Assembly: GCF_000377665.1 (NCBI RefSeq)
Contig: NZ_KB898646.1
Location: 868,001 to 932,000, forward strand
Reading direction: 5' to 3'
Origin: Vreelandella zhanjiangensis DSM 21076
Lineage (GTDB): Bacteria > Pseudomonadota > Gammaproteobacteria > Pseudomonadales > Halomonadaceae
DNA length: 64,000 bases
Made by a program: the position numbers and the translations under genes. Positions within the stretch are counted from its first letter, which is position 1; each line of letters begins with the position of its first letter. Under the pieces are notes generated by a model, which searched no databases, was not told the origin of the DNA, and worked only from the letters and a program-made list of their open reading frames with translations. Shown here in pieces: positions 54,843 to 64,000 of the stretch.

Positions 54843-56123
54843 CTAGCCATCAGTGCCATCAACCTTCGCTTCTTCCTGCTTTGAGTACACTAAAAGCGGC
54901 TCGCTTTCACCAGCAATTACCGAACCATCGATAACCACCTTGCTGACGTTTTCCAATGAAGGAATTTCATACATGGTGTCAAGCAATACTGATTCAAGGA
55001 TCGAGCGTAGGCCACGTGCACCTGTTTTACGCTCCATTGCCTTGGCAGCAACCGCCCGCAACGCCTCATCTCGGAACTCAAGCGTTACGCCTTCCATTTC
55101 GAAGAGCTTCGCATACTGCTTGATGAGAGAGTTTTTAGGCTCTGTCAAAATCTGCACCAGCGCATCTTCGGTAAGCTCGGTTAGCGTCGCGATCACCGGA
55201 AGACGACCAACGAACTCTGGAATCAAACCAAATTTTACCAGATCCTCAGGTTCGACATCCGCCAACAGCTCGCCCACACCGCGCGATGACTCTTTGCTTT
55301 TTACGCTGGCGTTGAAGCCGATGCCGCCTTTTTCAGCACGGTCACGGATAACCTTATCCAGCCCAGCAAAAGCACCGCCCACAATGAACAGAATATTGCC
55401 GGTATTAACCTGAACAAATTCCTGCTGTGGATGCTTACGCCCGCCTTGAGGCGGTACAGAAGCCGTGGTGCCCTCAATCAGTTTGAGTAGCGCCTGCTGC
55501 ACGCCCTCGCCCGATACATCGCGTGTAATGGACGGGTTATCGGACTTGCGTGAAATCTTGTCGATTTCATCAATGTAAACAATACCGCGTTCGGCCTTCT
55601 CTACATCGTAGTCGCATTTTTGCAGCAGTTTTTGGATGATGTTTTCAACATCTTCACCCACATAACCTGCTTCGGTCAGCGTTGTTGCATCCGCAATGGT
55701 GAAAGGTACGTTCAATAAACGCGCCATGGTTTCCGCGAGCAGCGTTTTACCGCTACCGGTCGGGCCGATGAGCAGAATATTGGATTTACCTAGTTCTACA
55801 TCGCCATCACGTACATCCGTTTTAAGACGCTTGTAGTGGTTATAAACCGCTACAGACAGCACCATCTTGGCGCGGTCTTGTCCGATGACGTAGTCGTCCA
55901 GGGTATGACGTATTTCGCGAGGCGTAGGTAAACGCTCCTCATCGCTCTCGGCATCGGCTTCGAGAACTTCCTCGCGAATGATGTCATTACATAAGTCGAC
56001 ACACTCATCGCAGATATATACGGACGGGCCAGCAATTAGCTTACGTACTTCGTTTTGGTTTTTTCCGCAAAACGAGCAGTAAAGCAGTTTGCCACCTTCG
56101 TCCTTGCCTTTGCCGTCGGCCAT
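54843..56123 (-). CDS. clpX: ClpX, ATPase subunit of ClpXP protease
   Basis: A 426-residue AAA+ unfoldase. The N-terminal zinc-binding domain has Cys16, Cys19, Cys38 and Cys41. Walker A is [12 protein letters not shown] (about 116), pore loop [10 protein letters not shown] follows, Walker B is [10 protein letters not shown], and the IGF-type ClpP-docking loop appears in the [10 protein letters not shown] segment. The sensor-2 region is [11 protein letters not shown]. It recognises tagged substrates and feeds them to ClpP. It lies 74 bp after clpP. Confidence 0.98.
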   Translation of the reverse strand: MADGKGKDEGGKLLYCSFCGKNQNEVRKLIAGPSVYICDECVDLCNDIIREEVLEADAESDEERLPTPREIRHTLDDYVIGQDRAKMVLSVAVYNHYKRLKTDVRDGDVELGKSNILLIGPTGSGKTLLAETMARLLNVPFTIADATTLTEAGYVGEDVENIIQKLLQKCDYDVEKAERGIVYIDEIDKISRKSDNPSITRDVSGEGVQQALLKLIEGTTASVPPQGGRKHPQQEFVQVNTGNILFIVGGAFAGLDKVIRDRAEKGGIGFNASVKSKESSRGVGELLADVEPEDLVKFGLIPEFVGRLPVIATLTELTEDALVQILTEPKNSLIKQYAKLFEMEGVTLEFRDEALRAVAAKAMERKTGARGLRSILESVLLDTMYEIPSLENVSKVVIDGSVIAGESEPLLVYSKQEEAKVDGTDG

Positions 56124-56197
56124 TCGCGTACCTCTGTCACTGCGGCGGCTTACACCGCCATAAAAGCTCGTTAGAAAAGCAAAACCTCATCACGCTA

Positions 56198-56815
56198 TCA
56201 GGATGTAGGCCGCTTATCCAGCACTGCGTCAATCAAGCCATACTCTTGAGCTCTATTGGCGCTCATAAAGTTATCACGGTCAGTATCACGGGAAACCGTT
56301 TCTAAATCCTGGCCAGTATGGTGCGCCAAAATCTGGTTTAGCTTCTCGCGGATACCTAAAATCTCACGGGTATGGATTTCGATATCGGAAGCCTGACCCT
56401 GATAGCCACCCAGCGGCTGATGAATCATAACGCGTGAGTTGGGAAGGCAATAACGTTTGCCTGCCGCACCTGCTGTTAACAGCAGCGCGCCCATACTGGC
56501 CGCTTGACCAATACACACAGTCGATACATCGGGTTTAACAAACTGCATGGTGTCGTAGATCGACATACCTGCAGTTACCGAACCGCCCGGTGAATTGATA
56601 TAAAGGTGAATATCCTTGTCGGGATTTTCCGACTCAAGGAATAACATCTGAGCGACCACCAGGTTAGCCATGTAGTCTTCAACCGGGCCAACCAAGAAAA
56701 TGACACGCTCTTTCAGCAGACGCGAGTAAATATCATAGGCTCTTTCCCCTTTGGCGCTCTGCTCAACCACCATGGGCACTAAACCGCCGGCGTTTTGAAT
56801 ATCAAATTCACTCAT
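56198..56815 (-). CDS. clpP: ClpP, proteolytic subunit
   Basis: A 205-residue serine protease with the triad Ser107 ([10 protein letters not shown]), His132 (MIHQPLGG) and Asp181 (DTDRDNF), spaced as in E. coli ClpP. A short N-terminal propeptide is expected to be removed. It forms the double-ring chamber served by ClpX (next gene) and possibly ClpA. It lies 71 bp after tig, and the tig-clpP-clpX order is standard. Confidence 0.98.
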   Translation of the reverse strand: MSEFDIQNAGGLVPMVVEQSAKGERAYDIYSRLLKERVIFLVGPVEDYMANLVVAQMLFLESENPDKDIHLYINSPGGSVTAGMSIYDTMQFVKPDVSTVCIGQAASMGALLLTAGAAGKRYCLPNSRVMIHQPLGGYQGQASDIEIHTREILGIREKLNQILAHHTGQDLETVSRDTDRDNFMSANRAQEYGLIDAVLDKRPTS

Positions 56816-56886
56816 TAAGGTGATTCCTTGCGTCCGATAAGGGAAAGGCGCACCACCGCAAGCGGTGCGCCGCGCTGATGGGTAAC

Positions 56887-58239
56887 TTAGGCGTCCGCTT
56901 TCTCGCCTTCTTCAGCACCCTCGTCTTGCTCAGCCTGTTGCTGAGCGGCAGCTAGTGCTTGCTGATAAGACATTTCAACGTCTTTAACGTTCGTTTGCTC
57001 AAGCAGCTTGTCTACCGCTTTCTCTTCGAGAATGGCAGATTTTACCTGAGTTTTCAGCTGATCGTTGCTCATGTAGTACTCAACAACCTCGGAAGGATCC
57101 TGGTACTGCTCGGCCAGCTCTTCTACTTTCGCTTTGATAGCAGCATCGTCAGCGTCAAGCTCATTAGCTTTGATTACTTCAGCCAGCAGAAGGCCTACCT
57201 GAACGCGACCTTTAGCCTGCTCTTCAAAAAGCTCATTGGGCAGCTGGCTAACATCGAAGTCTTCGCCCAGGCCAAACTGCTGTGCCGCTTGACGCTTCAT
57301 GGCATCGGTTTCTTGCTGAACCAGTGCGCTCGGCACCATGATGTCATTGGCTTTTTTCAGCGCGTCCAGCACTTGCTGCTTAACACGATTATCGACGGCT
57401 TGCGTCGCTTCACGAGTCATGTTTTTCTTAATTTCAGCGCGGAATTTTTCCTGGTCGCCATCTTCAACGCCAAAGCGCTCAATGAAGGCAGCATCAATTT
57501 CAGGCAGTTTCTGCGTGCTGACTTTATGAACCGTAACGTTAAAGCTTGCTTCTTTACCAGCCAAGTGCTCGGCCTGGTAGTCGTCCGGGAAGGTCACCTT
57601 GATAGTTTTCTCTTCACCGGCTTTAGAACCGATCAACTGCTCTTCAAAGCCCGGGATAAAGCTGTTGGAGCCAATGACCAAGGCGTGGCCTTCAGCACTG
57701 CCACCTTCAAACGGCTCATCGCCCAGGAAACCCTGGAAATCGATAGTCACCTGATCGCCATCAGCTGCCGGCGCATCAGTTTCCTGCCAATCGGCATTCT
57801 GCTTACGCAGCGTTTCGATCATTTCATCAACGTCAGCATCGCTTACGCTAACTACCGGACGCTCAACATCGGTACCTTCAATAGATGCCAGCTCAACCTG
57901 CGGGTAGATTTCCATGATCGCTACGAACTCGAGATCTTTGCCAGCCTGATTCACCTGCGGCTCAATCTGCGGGTAGCCAGCCGGGTTAAGACCTTCTTCG
58001 GTGATGGCACGTACATAGCGCTCGCGCATCACTTCACCCACCACTTCACTGCGGACGCTGTCGCTGTAGCGCTGACGAACAACGGACATCGGCACGTGGC
58101 CCTGACGGAAACCGTTCAGGCGCACGTTTTTCGCGGTGTCTATCAGGCGAGCACTGACAGCCTCGTCGATTTCGGCAGCCGGTACTTGAATAGTAATACG
58201 GCGTTCGATCTGGGAGGTCGTCTCGACGGAAACTTGCAT
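56887..58239 (-). CDS. tig: Trigger factor
   Basis: A 450-residue ribosome-associated chaperone. The N-terminal ribosome-binding signature is [21 protein letters not shown] (GFRxGxxP). The FKBP-like PPIase domain ([21 protein letters not shown]) lies near residues 160-245, and the long helical C-terminal chaperone arms end in an acidic, Gln/Glu-rich tail. The C-terminal tail is strongly acidic ([12 protein letters not shown]), as is common in halophilic proteins. It is the first gene of the tig-clpP-clpX group. Confidence 0.97.
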   Translation of the reverse strand: MQVSVETTSQIERRITIQVPAAEIDEAVSARLIDTAKNVRLNGFRQGHVPMSVVRQRYSDSVRSEVVGEVMRERYVRAITEEGLNPAGYPQIEPQVNQAGKDLEFVAIMEIYPQVELASIEGTDVERPVVSVSDADVDEMIETLRKQNADWQETDAPAADGDQVTIDFQGFLGDEPFEGGSAEGHALVIGSNSFIPGFEEQLIGSKAGEEKTIKVTFPDDYQAEHLAGKEASFNVTVHKVSTQKLPEIDAAFIERFGVEDGDQEKFRAEIKKNMTREATQAVDNRVKQQVLDALKKANDIMVPSALVQQETDAMKRQAAQQFGLGEDFDVSQLPNELFEEQAKGRVQVGLLLAEVIKANELDADDAAIKAKVEELAEQYQDPSEVVEYYMSNDQLKTQVKSAILEEKAVDKLLEQTNVKDVEMSYQQALAAAQQQAEQDEGAEEGEKADA

Positions 58240-58552
58240 GAATTGTCCTCTAGCGGCTGGGCGTTATGTTAGCTGTGTTTAAATAAATTCTAAGGGGCAA
58301 TTTTAAGAACCCTGACGCAAGGTGGCAAGCGCCATGCTCGCAAGATGGGGGCACAGCGATTAATTACAAGGGAATAAGTGACTAATTTATTACTTTTAGA
58401 CCTTGGCCAATGAATTAATTGCTCAATAAGATACGCCACCTGCCTCCTAGCACCTCGTTATCAGCCATCGTAACGATACTGATAACCCTTCATCAAGATT
58501 TACCCTTCTTAGAGTATTACCTTTCATCAAAACGACTGCACAATGTGAAGCA
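58240..58552. other. Intergenic region upstream of tig (313 bp)
   Basis: No supported gene. The right end follows the small membrane protein stop at 58553; the left end should carry the tig promoter. The minus strand is AT-rich (58270-58310), but I see no promoter pair of good spacing. A plus-strand ORF starting at 58419 is treated as a shadow of the membrane protein gene. Confidence 0.5.
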
Positions 58553-58927
58553 TTATATGCGGGCTTTAGGCTTCCACCACAAGCTTACCGCATGGACCAA
58601 TAAACCACAGGTAGCGGCATGGGAGATAAACACCTGCCAGCTAATCCAGGCCGTATACAGGGCGTGCCAGACACCCATGATCGCAGCACCAACTATCATC
58701 ATTAGCGCAAGTCTTAGACACAGCCTGGGCAGCTTCCTTCGACCCTCACTGGTTAACATACGCCACTGCGCTATTGCGGCACTGGCGACCAATACTACCG
58801 CCATTATAATCAGCGTTTGGCGCGTACCATATCCACCCGCCATGAAGCGTGGCAAAGACGCCAGCATCACAACACATAGCCCCAGCGCAACGCTGACACG
58901 CTCAGCTGAATAAGGCATTGTCTGCAT
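58553..58927 (-). CDS. Small four-helix membrane protein of unknown function
   Basis: A 124-residue protein starting at ATG 58927 (MQTMPYSAERVSVALG), two bases after the flavodoxin stop. It has four hydrophobic segments (VALGLCVVMLASLPRFM, TLIIMAVVLVASAAIAQW, LRLALMMIVGAAIMGVWHAL, FISHAATCGLLVHAVSLWW) with basic loops between. I do not recognise a family. Its tight coupling to the flavodoxin gene supports it being real and suggests, without proof, a membrane partner in electron transfer. The start could also be the ATG at 58918. Confidence 0.6.
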   Translation of the reverse strand: MQTMPYSAERVSVALGLCVVMLASLPRFMAGGYGTRQTLIIMAVVLVASAAIAQWRMLTSEGRRKLPRLCLRLALMMIVGAAIMGVWHALYTAWISWQVFISHAATCGLLVHAVSLWWKPKARI

Positions 58928-58929
58928 GG

Positions 58930-59391
58930 TTAGACTACCTTTAGCTGCTGCTCTTCGATCCATTCTTCAACCCATGGCACAGCGGCGTCATCCGCCATAA
59001 ACGTTTCCATGGCGTCCACTTCCAAGCGCTCACCCAAGCGTCGCGCGCCGTGATCCTCAAGCAGGCTATCAAGTTTTTTACCAGCACCGCAGAAGGTATC
59101 GCCATAGGAGCTATCGCCCAAGGCAATCAAACCATAACGAAGCTCCGTAAGTGCAGGGCTTTTATCGCTTAGGCTGCGCACAAAGGGAACGAAGTTACCG
59201 GGATAGTCACCACTACCGGTGGTCGAAATTACAAACAGTGAAATATCCTCGCCATCTGTCAGATCATCAAGCGTCGGCTGCTCGACAATATCCACACCAA
59301 ATCCGGCCTGCTCAAAGAGTGGCTTTACCTGCTCAGCCACATCCAGCGCGCCACCATACATCGTACCCACCAATATTTTCAGTTGAGGCAT
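58930..59391 (-). CDS. Flavodoxin (MioC-like)
   Basis: A 153-residue FMN-binding flavodoxin domain. It starts LKILVGTMYGGALDVAEQVKP, the phosphate-binding region (here GTMYGGA rather than the usual T-x-T-G-x-T), then ISTTGSGDYPGNFVPFVRSL and YGLIALGDSSYGDTFCGAGKKLDSLL, both typical of MioC and CysJ-like flavodoxins. It carries electrons in the cytoplasm; MioC is linked to biotin synthase in E. coli. It appears to lead a two-gene operon with the membrane protein. Confidence 0.85.
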   Translation of the reverse strand: MPQLKILVGTMYGGALDVAEQVKPLFEQAGFGVDIVEQPTLDDLTDGEDISLFVISTTGSGDYPGNFVPFVRSLSDKSPALTELRYGLIALGDSSYGDTFCGAGKKLDSLLEDHGARRLGERLEVDAMETFMADDAAVPWVEEWIEEQQLKVV

Positions 59392-59543
59392 TGTTTATCC
59401 TCCTTTTAATGTTCACGGCAGCAACTTGCTGGCTAGCAAATAGCCATTTGAATTTATACGAATATTAACATAACTCACTTATACGACCCATTTTGCCGAC
59501 ATGGGATTAACTGCTGACAGCACGGCTGATTCCGCTGGATATC

Positions 59544-59568
59544 AAAAAAGTCCGCTGACTTGCGGCTT
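59544..59568 (-). terminator. Possible second terminator downstream of ihfA
   Basis: On the minus strand CCGC-N6-GCGG, extended by AAG/CTT after one bulge, is followed by six T residues. It would back up the stronger terminator at 59624-59655. Confidence 0.35.
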
Positions 59569-59623
59569 TCAAGGCTTCCGCATAACCGCGCTTAATCGCC
59601 ATCTCTTACGCTTTTACTGCCTT

Positions 59624-59655
59624 ATAAAAAAACGGAGTGCTTGAAAGCACTCCGT
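59624..59655 (-). terminator. Rho-independent terminator after ihfA
   Basis: Perfect 11-bp stem ACGGAGTGCTT / AAGCACTCCGT, followed on the minus strand by a long T-run, 48 bp beyond the ihfA stop. Confidence 0.88.
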
Positions 59656-59702
59656 TTGTATAGCAGAAGATAGCCGTATACCGATACCACCCCTATCAAG
59701 CC

Positions 59703-60002
59703 CTACTTATTTTGCACGTAATGCTCGACTTGCTGCTTTAGCTTTTGGCCTGGACGAAACGTTACAACCCGACGTGCAGAGATAGGTATTTCTTCACCGG
59801 TTTTAGGGTTGCGGCCTGGCCGTTCACGCTTATCACGCAGGTCAAAGTTGCCAAACCCTGACAGCTTGACCTGTTCATTTTCTCGTAAGCAGGCTCGAAT
59901 CTCTTCAAAAAAAGCTTCGACCATGGCTTTTGCTTCTCGCTTAGATAGTGCCAGCTCAGTATGTAAATGCTCTGCCAACTCTGCTTTGGTCAACGCACCC
60001 AT
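59703..60002 (-). CDS. ihfA: Integration host factor alpha subunit
   Basis: A 99-residue IHF/HU-fold protein. [28 protein letters not shown] opens the body, [25 protein letters not shown] holds the DNA-intercalating Pro arm, and [16 protein letters not shown] closes it, all alpha-type. It bends DNA sharply with IhfB. It follows pheT by 60 bp, the conserved pheST-ihfA order. AGGAGG-like AAGGAGGTCC precedes the ATG on the minus strand. Confidence 0.97.
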   Translation of the reverse strand: MGALTKAELAEHLHTELALSKREAKAMVEAFFEEIRACLRENEQVKLSGFGNFDLRDKRERPGRNPKTGEEIPISARRVVTFRPGQKLKQQVEHYVQNK

Positions 60003-60062
60003 AGGGACCTCCTTATAGCAAACGCATTGCCAAGAACGTGATAAGCGTCGTGCATATTATTG

Positions 60063-62444
60063 TCAGCCGCGTAGCTCAGCCTCCAATTGGACACGCACTT
60101 GTGTCACGATGGAATCTACCAACTGATTGATTTCTTCATCGTTTAGCGTGCGTGAAGGATGCTGCCAGGTCAAGCCTAAAGCAATACTCTTATGGTCGTC
60201 CGCCACGCCTTTACCAGCATAGACATCAAATAGCTTAATGTCTTTTAAGTAATCACCGGCTTTTTCTTTGGCGCAATCCAGCAAGGCCTGCACGGGCACT
60301 GCGCTTTTAACGATGAAAGCTAAATCGCGACGCACTTCAGGATAACGCGATAAGGCTTCAAAGGCGGGAATCTGGCCTTGGCTTAGGGTATCCAGCCGGA
60401 CCTCAAACAGTACAGCGTCCACTTTCAGACCAAGTTTTGCACGCACCTGCGGGTGTAGCGTGCCAATCCAGCCAGCGTGCTCGCCATTACACAGTATCTC
60501 GGCACTTTGCCCGGGATGCAGCGCCGAATGCTCAGCTGGCTCAAAACGCCATGCATCGGGGTTGCCCCCCAGGGCTAAAAGACTTTCCAGATCCCCTTTT
60601 AGATCGTAGAAGTCGATACGCTCTTTCGAGCCAGTCCAGCCTTCGGTTTCCCGAGTGCCACAGACTAACGCACCCATCATGGGCACCTGAGAAAGCTGGT
60701 CTAATTCGCCATTAAATACCAGGCCCGTCTCAAATAGCCGTACGCGGTTTTGCTGACGATTCAAATTATGTTCCATGGCCCGCACAAGACCTGGGAACAA
60801 GCTTGCCCGCATCACCGACAGGTCGGCGGAGATAGGATTGGCAAGCACTGGAGAGACAGCATCAGGCAACAGAGCGGCCTGCAGCTCAGGAGCAACAAAG
60901 CTGTAGGTAATAGCTTCCTGGAAACCACGCGCCACCATCTGATGACGCAGCTGCGCCTGGGTCAGTGTCGCTTCATCAGCAGAACGCAGCGCTAATCGCG
61001 CAGCAGGCCGGCGAACGGGCAGATTGTTGTAGCCATGAATCCGCGCGATCTCTTCGATTAGATCTTCTTCAATCGCCACATCGAACCGCCAGCTGGGTGC
61101 AACAGCGGACCAACCTTCTGCCTGAAGACTTACCTCAAGCCCCAACCGTGTCAGAATATCAGTGACGTCATCAGTGGCTAGCTTCTTGGAAAGCGCACTT
61201 TCCAGACGCGCCTCACGCAGCAAAATAGTGCGTGAAGCAGGGACATCCGCCTCACTGACGCATTCAGTGACAGGTCCTGGTTGACCGCCGCAGATTTCGA
61301 TCAACAAGCGGGTTGCCCGCTCAACGGCTGCTTTAGCAAGCTCAGGATCCACGCCACGCTCAAAGCGGTGTGACGCATCCGTATGCAGGCCGTAGGAGCG
61401 CGCCTGACCGGCAATAGCCAGCGGGGTAAAAAAGGCCGACTCCAAGAAAATCGTCTGGGTGGTTTCGTTGACCCCTGAATTTTCTCCGCCCATGACACCC
61501 GCCATGGCAAGCGGCCCCGTATCGTCCGCAATCATCAGCGTTTCAGGGCGCAGGGCAACGTCTTGGCCATCCAACAGCGTTAACCGATCACCCTCTTTCG
61601 CCATGCGTACAATGATGCGGCCGTTCAGGTTATCGCGATCAAATGCATGCATCGGCTGCCCGAGCTCAAGCATGACGTAGTTGGTAACATCAACCACAGG
61701 GTCGATGGAGCGAATACCGCTACGACGCAGGCGCTCTACCATCCAGAGCGGTGTTTCTACTTTTACATTGATACCCCTGATAACACGGCCAATATAGCGA
61801 GGGCACTGCTCAGGCGCTTCAACGCTAATAGCAAATGTGTCGTCAATTACCGGGGCAACGGGCTCAATAACCGGCGGCGTTACGGCAAGACGGTTAAGCA
61901 CACCCACTTCACGGGCCAGGCCCTTAACGCTTAAACAGTCACCACGGTTCGGCGTTAGATCCACCTCAATGGTCATATCATTGAGGTGCATATACTCACG
62001 GAAATCGACGCCAACAGGTGCAGAATCCGCCAGTACCAAAATACCCGGCGAGGTATCTTCCTCAAGCCCAAGCTCTGATGCTGAACAAATCATGCCGCGT
62101 GATTCAACGCCACGCAGTTTCGCCTTTTTAATTTTAAAATCGCCGGGCAAGACACCGCCCACCTGAGCAAACGGTATTTTCTGACCGATATCGACATTGG
62201 CCGCACCGCAGACCACTTGCACTGGCTCGCCGGTACCATCGTTTACGGTACAAACGTTTAACTTATCGGCATCTGGGTGCTTTTCTTTGGTAAGCACTTC
62301 AGCCACGACAACGCCACTAAACGCAGCGGCTACCGCCTCAACGGCATCGACCTCTAAGCCGGCCATGGTGATCTGATCTGCAATCGCCTGCGTGTCCAGC
62401 TGCGGCGATACCCATTCGCGCAGCCACTGTTCTGAAAATTTCAT
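60063..62444 (-). CDS. pheT: Phenylalanyl-tRNA synthetase beta subunit
   Basis: A 793-residue PheRS beta chain. The N-terminal EMAP-type tRNA-binding domain (VVVAEVLTKEKHPDADKLNVC; GAANVDIGQKIPFAQVGGVLPG) is followed by the B3/B4 editing domain (DLTPNRGDCLSVKGLAREVGVLN), B5 region (RIHGYNNLPVRRP) and the C-terminal ferredoxin-fold anticodon domain (FEALSRYPEVRRDLAFIVK). It forms the alpha2-beta2 enzyme with PheS, 26 bp upstream. Confidence 0.98.
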   Translation of the reverse strand: MKFSEQWLREWVSPQLDTQAIADQITMAGLEVDAVEAVAAAFSGVVVAEVLTKEKHPDADKLNVCTVNDGTGEPVQVVCGAANVDIGQKIPFAQVGGVLPGDFKIKKAKLRGVESRGMICSASELGLEEDTSPGILVLADSAPVGVDFREYMHLNDMTIEVDLTPNRGDCLSVKGLAREVGVLNRLAVTPPVIEPVAPVIDDTFAISVEAPEQCPRYIGRVIRGINVKVETPLWMVERLRRSGIRSIDPVVDVTNYVMLELGQPMHAFDRDNLNGRIIVRMAKEGDRLTLLDGQDVALRPETLMIADDTGPLAMAGVMGGENSGVNETTQTIFLESAFFTPLAIAGQARSYGLHTDASHRFERGVDPELAKAAVERATRLLIEICGGQPGPVTECVSEADVPASRTILLREARLESALSKKLATDDVTDILTRLGLEVSLQAEGWSAVAPSWRFDVAIEEDLIEEIARIHGYNNLPVRRPAARLALRSADEATLTQAQLRHQMVARGFQEAITYSFVAPELQAALLPDAVSPVLANPISADLSVMRASLFPGLVRAMEHNLNRQQNRVRLFETGLVFNGELDQLSQVPMMGALVCGTRETEGWTGSKERIDFYDLKGDLESLLALGGNPDAWRFEPAEHSALHPGQSAEILCNGEHAGWIGTLHPQVRAKLGLKVDAVLFEVRLDTLSQGQIPAFEALSRYPEVRRDLAFIVKSAVPVQALLDCAKEKAGDYLKDIKLFDVYAGKGVADDHKSIALGLTWQHPSRTLNDEEINQLVDSIVTQVRVQLEAELRG

Positions 62445-62470
62445 GATCGTTCCTGTGTTCGGCAGCGGTC

Positions 62471-63505
<1,035 letters not shown>

Positions 63506-63550
63506 TTAAGCGGTTCCCTCGTAATGAGGGTGTAGCACGTTGAAGGTGAC

Positions 63551-63585
63551 AAAAAAACAGGGGAAGAGCGGCTGCTCTTCCCCTG
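63551..63585 (-). terminator. Rho-independent terminator between rplT and pheS
   Basis: Perfect 12-bp stem CAGGGGAAGAGC / GCTCTTCCCCTG with a 4-base loop. On the minus strand it is followed by seven T residues. It ends the ribosomal protein transcript and must be passed, or bypassed by a new promoter, to express pheST. Confidence 0.92.
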
Positions 63586-63643
63586 CGGGTCACACTGAAA
63601 TGACCTTCGTCAATTCACGCTGGCAGTCGCGCAGCGTATGACG

Positions 63644-63997
63644 TTATTGGGCAGCCTTGGCTTTTTCCACGATAGCAGCAAAAGCAGCTTTTTCGTGTAC
63701 AGCCAGATCAGCCAATACTTTACGGTCAATTTCGATACCGGCTTTCTTCAAACCGCCAACAAAGCGGCTGTAAGACATACCGTTGATGCGCGCAGCAGCG
63801 TTAATACGCTGAATCCACAGCGCACGGAACTGACGCTTACGGTTACGGCGGTCACGATAAGCATACTGGCCCGCTTTAATTACGGCCTGCTTAGCTACAC
63901 GGAAAACACGCGAACGGGCACCGTAGTAACCTTTAGCCTGCTTCAATACTTTTTTATGGCGACGACGGGCCACTACACCACGCTTAACACGGGTCAT
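63644..63997 (-). CDS. rplT: 50S ribosomal protein L20
   Basis: A 117-residue L20 (bL20), complete at the right window edge. The highly basic N-terminal helix ([27 protein letters not shown]) and [24 protein letters not shown] are intact; the usual length is 117-118. It binds 23S rRNA early in assembly and in E. coli represses its own operon. The preceding genes infC and rpmI should lie beyond the window. Confidence 0.98.
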   Translation of the reverse strand: MTRVKRGVVARRRHKKVLKQAKGYYGARSRVFRVAKQAVIKAGQYAYRDRRNRKRQFRALWIQRINAAARINGMSYSRFVGGLKKAGIEIDRKVLADLAVHEKAAFAAIVEKAKAAQ

Positions 63998-64000
63998 AAC

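Larger units (their letters stand above)
59392..59702. other. Intergenic region between the flavodoxin gene and ihfA (311 bp)
   Basis: Holds the ihfA terminator (59624-59655), a second weaker minus-strand hairpin with an A-run flank (59544-59568), and about 140 bp that should contain the flavodoxin promoter. No gene is supported and no tRNA-like fold was seen. Confidence 0.6.

Noticed and set aside
56959-58272. A 437-residue open frame on the plus strand opposite tig
   Set aside because: It lies entirely opposite a certain gene, its frame is kept open by codon bias of the other strand, and its product shows no domain or ribosome site.
58419-58913. A 164-residue plus-strand ORF over the small membrane protein gene
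   Set aside because: No recognisable features. The minus-strand frame has clear membrane helices and is coupled to the flavodoxin gene.

Overview
The window looks like the chromosome of a moderately halophilic gammaproteobacterium of the Halomonas/Vreelandella group. This is judged from the gene order (tig-clpP-clpX-lon-hupB-ppiD, rplT-pheS-pheT-ihfA, lpxH/ppiB beside glnS-cysS, mltD followed by a yejABEF-type transporter), the protein sequences, a TRAP-TAXI transporter, and an OsmU/Yeh-type compatible-solute ABC transporter. It is densely coding, with short intergenic gaps and many 1-8 bp gene overlaps. No rRNA, tRNA, CRISPR array, insertion sequence, prophage or defence system was seen.

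Layout: 1-6133 holds the tail of mltD and a microcin C/peptide-type ABC importer (yejABEF). 6151-12268 holds rsuA, an omega-amidase-like nitrilase, rarD, a chemotaxis receptor with an unusual C-terminal sensor, and a SulP anion transporter. 12311-31811 is the main accessory region: a TRAP-TAXI uptake system, then a catabolic cluster of acyl-CoA genes. It encodes a crotonase fused to a degenerate dehydrogenase half, a heteromeric-type acyl-CoA dehydrogenase pair, a PaaG-like isomerase, a nitronate monooxygenase-like protein, EtfBA, an unknown permease, a thioesterase, an acyl-CoA ligase, a third acyl-CoA dehydrogenase, a 3-hydroxyacyl-CoA dehydrogenase, a PcaF/PaaJ-like thiolase and an IclR regulator. 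Two matching palindromes lie in the divergent promoter between the two main operons, and a related one lies upstream of etfBA. They are good candidates for the IclR operators.

31884-35452 is an Mla/MCE-type lipid transport operon. 35473-40871 (minus strand) is a branched-chain 2-oxoacid dehydrogenase operon (E1alpha, E1beta, E2) followed at 23 bp by a Hanks-type Ser/Thr kinase gene. 41064-44942 is an OsmU-type glycine betaine/choline importer with a 15-bp tandem repeat array upstream. 45204-64000 is housekeeping: cysS, glnS, ppiB, lpxH, ppiD, hupB, lon, clpX, clpP, tig, a small membrane protein with a flavodoxin, ihfA, pheT, pheS and rplT.

How the genes may work together: the best reading of the accessory region is uptake and beta-oxidation of a carboxylic acid. 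It is possibly a dicarboxylate or ring-derived acid, because the dehydrogenase pair resembles PimC/PimD and the dehydrogenase/thiolase pair resembles the 3-hydroxyadipyl-CoA and 3-oxoadipyl-CoA enzymes. Electrons would go through EtfBA. The substrate is inference. No single gene is certainly a novel system. The most original points are the kinase next to the 2-oxoacid dehydrogenase, the degenerate fusion enzyme, the shared operator motif and the 15-bp repeat array.
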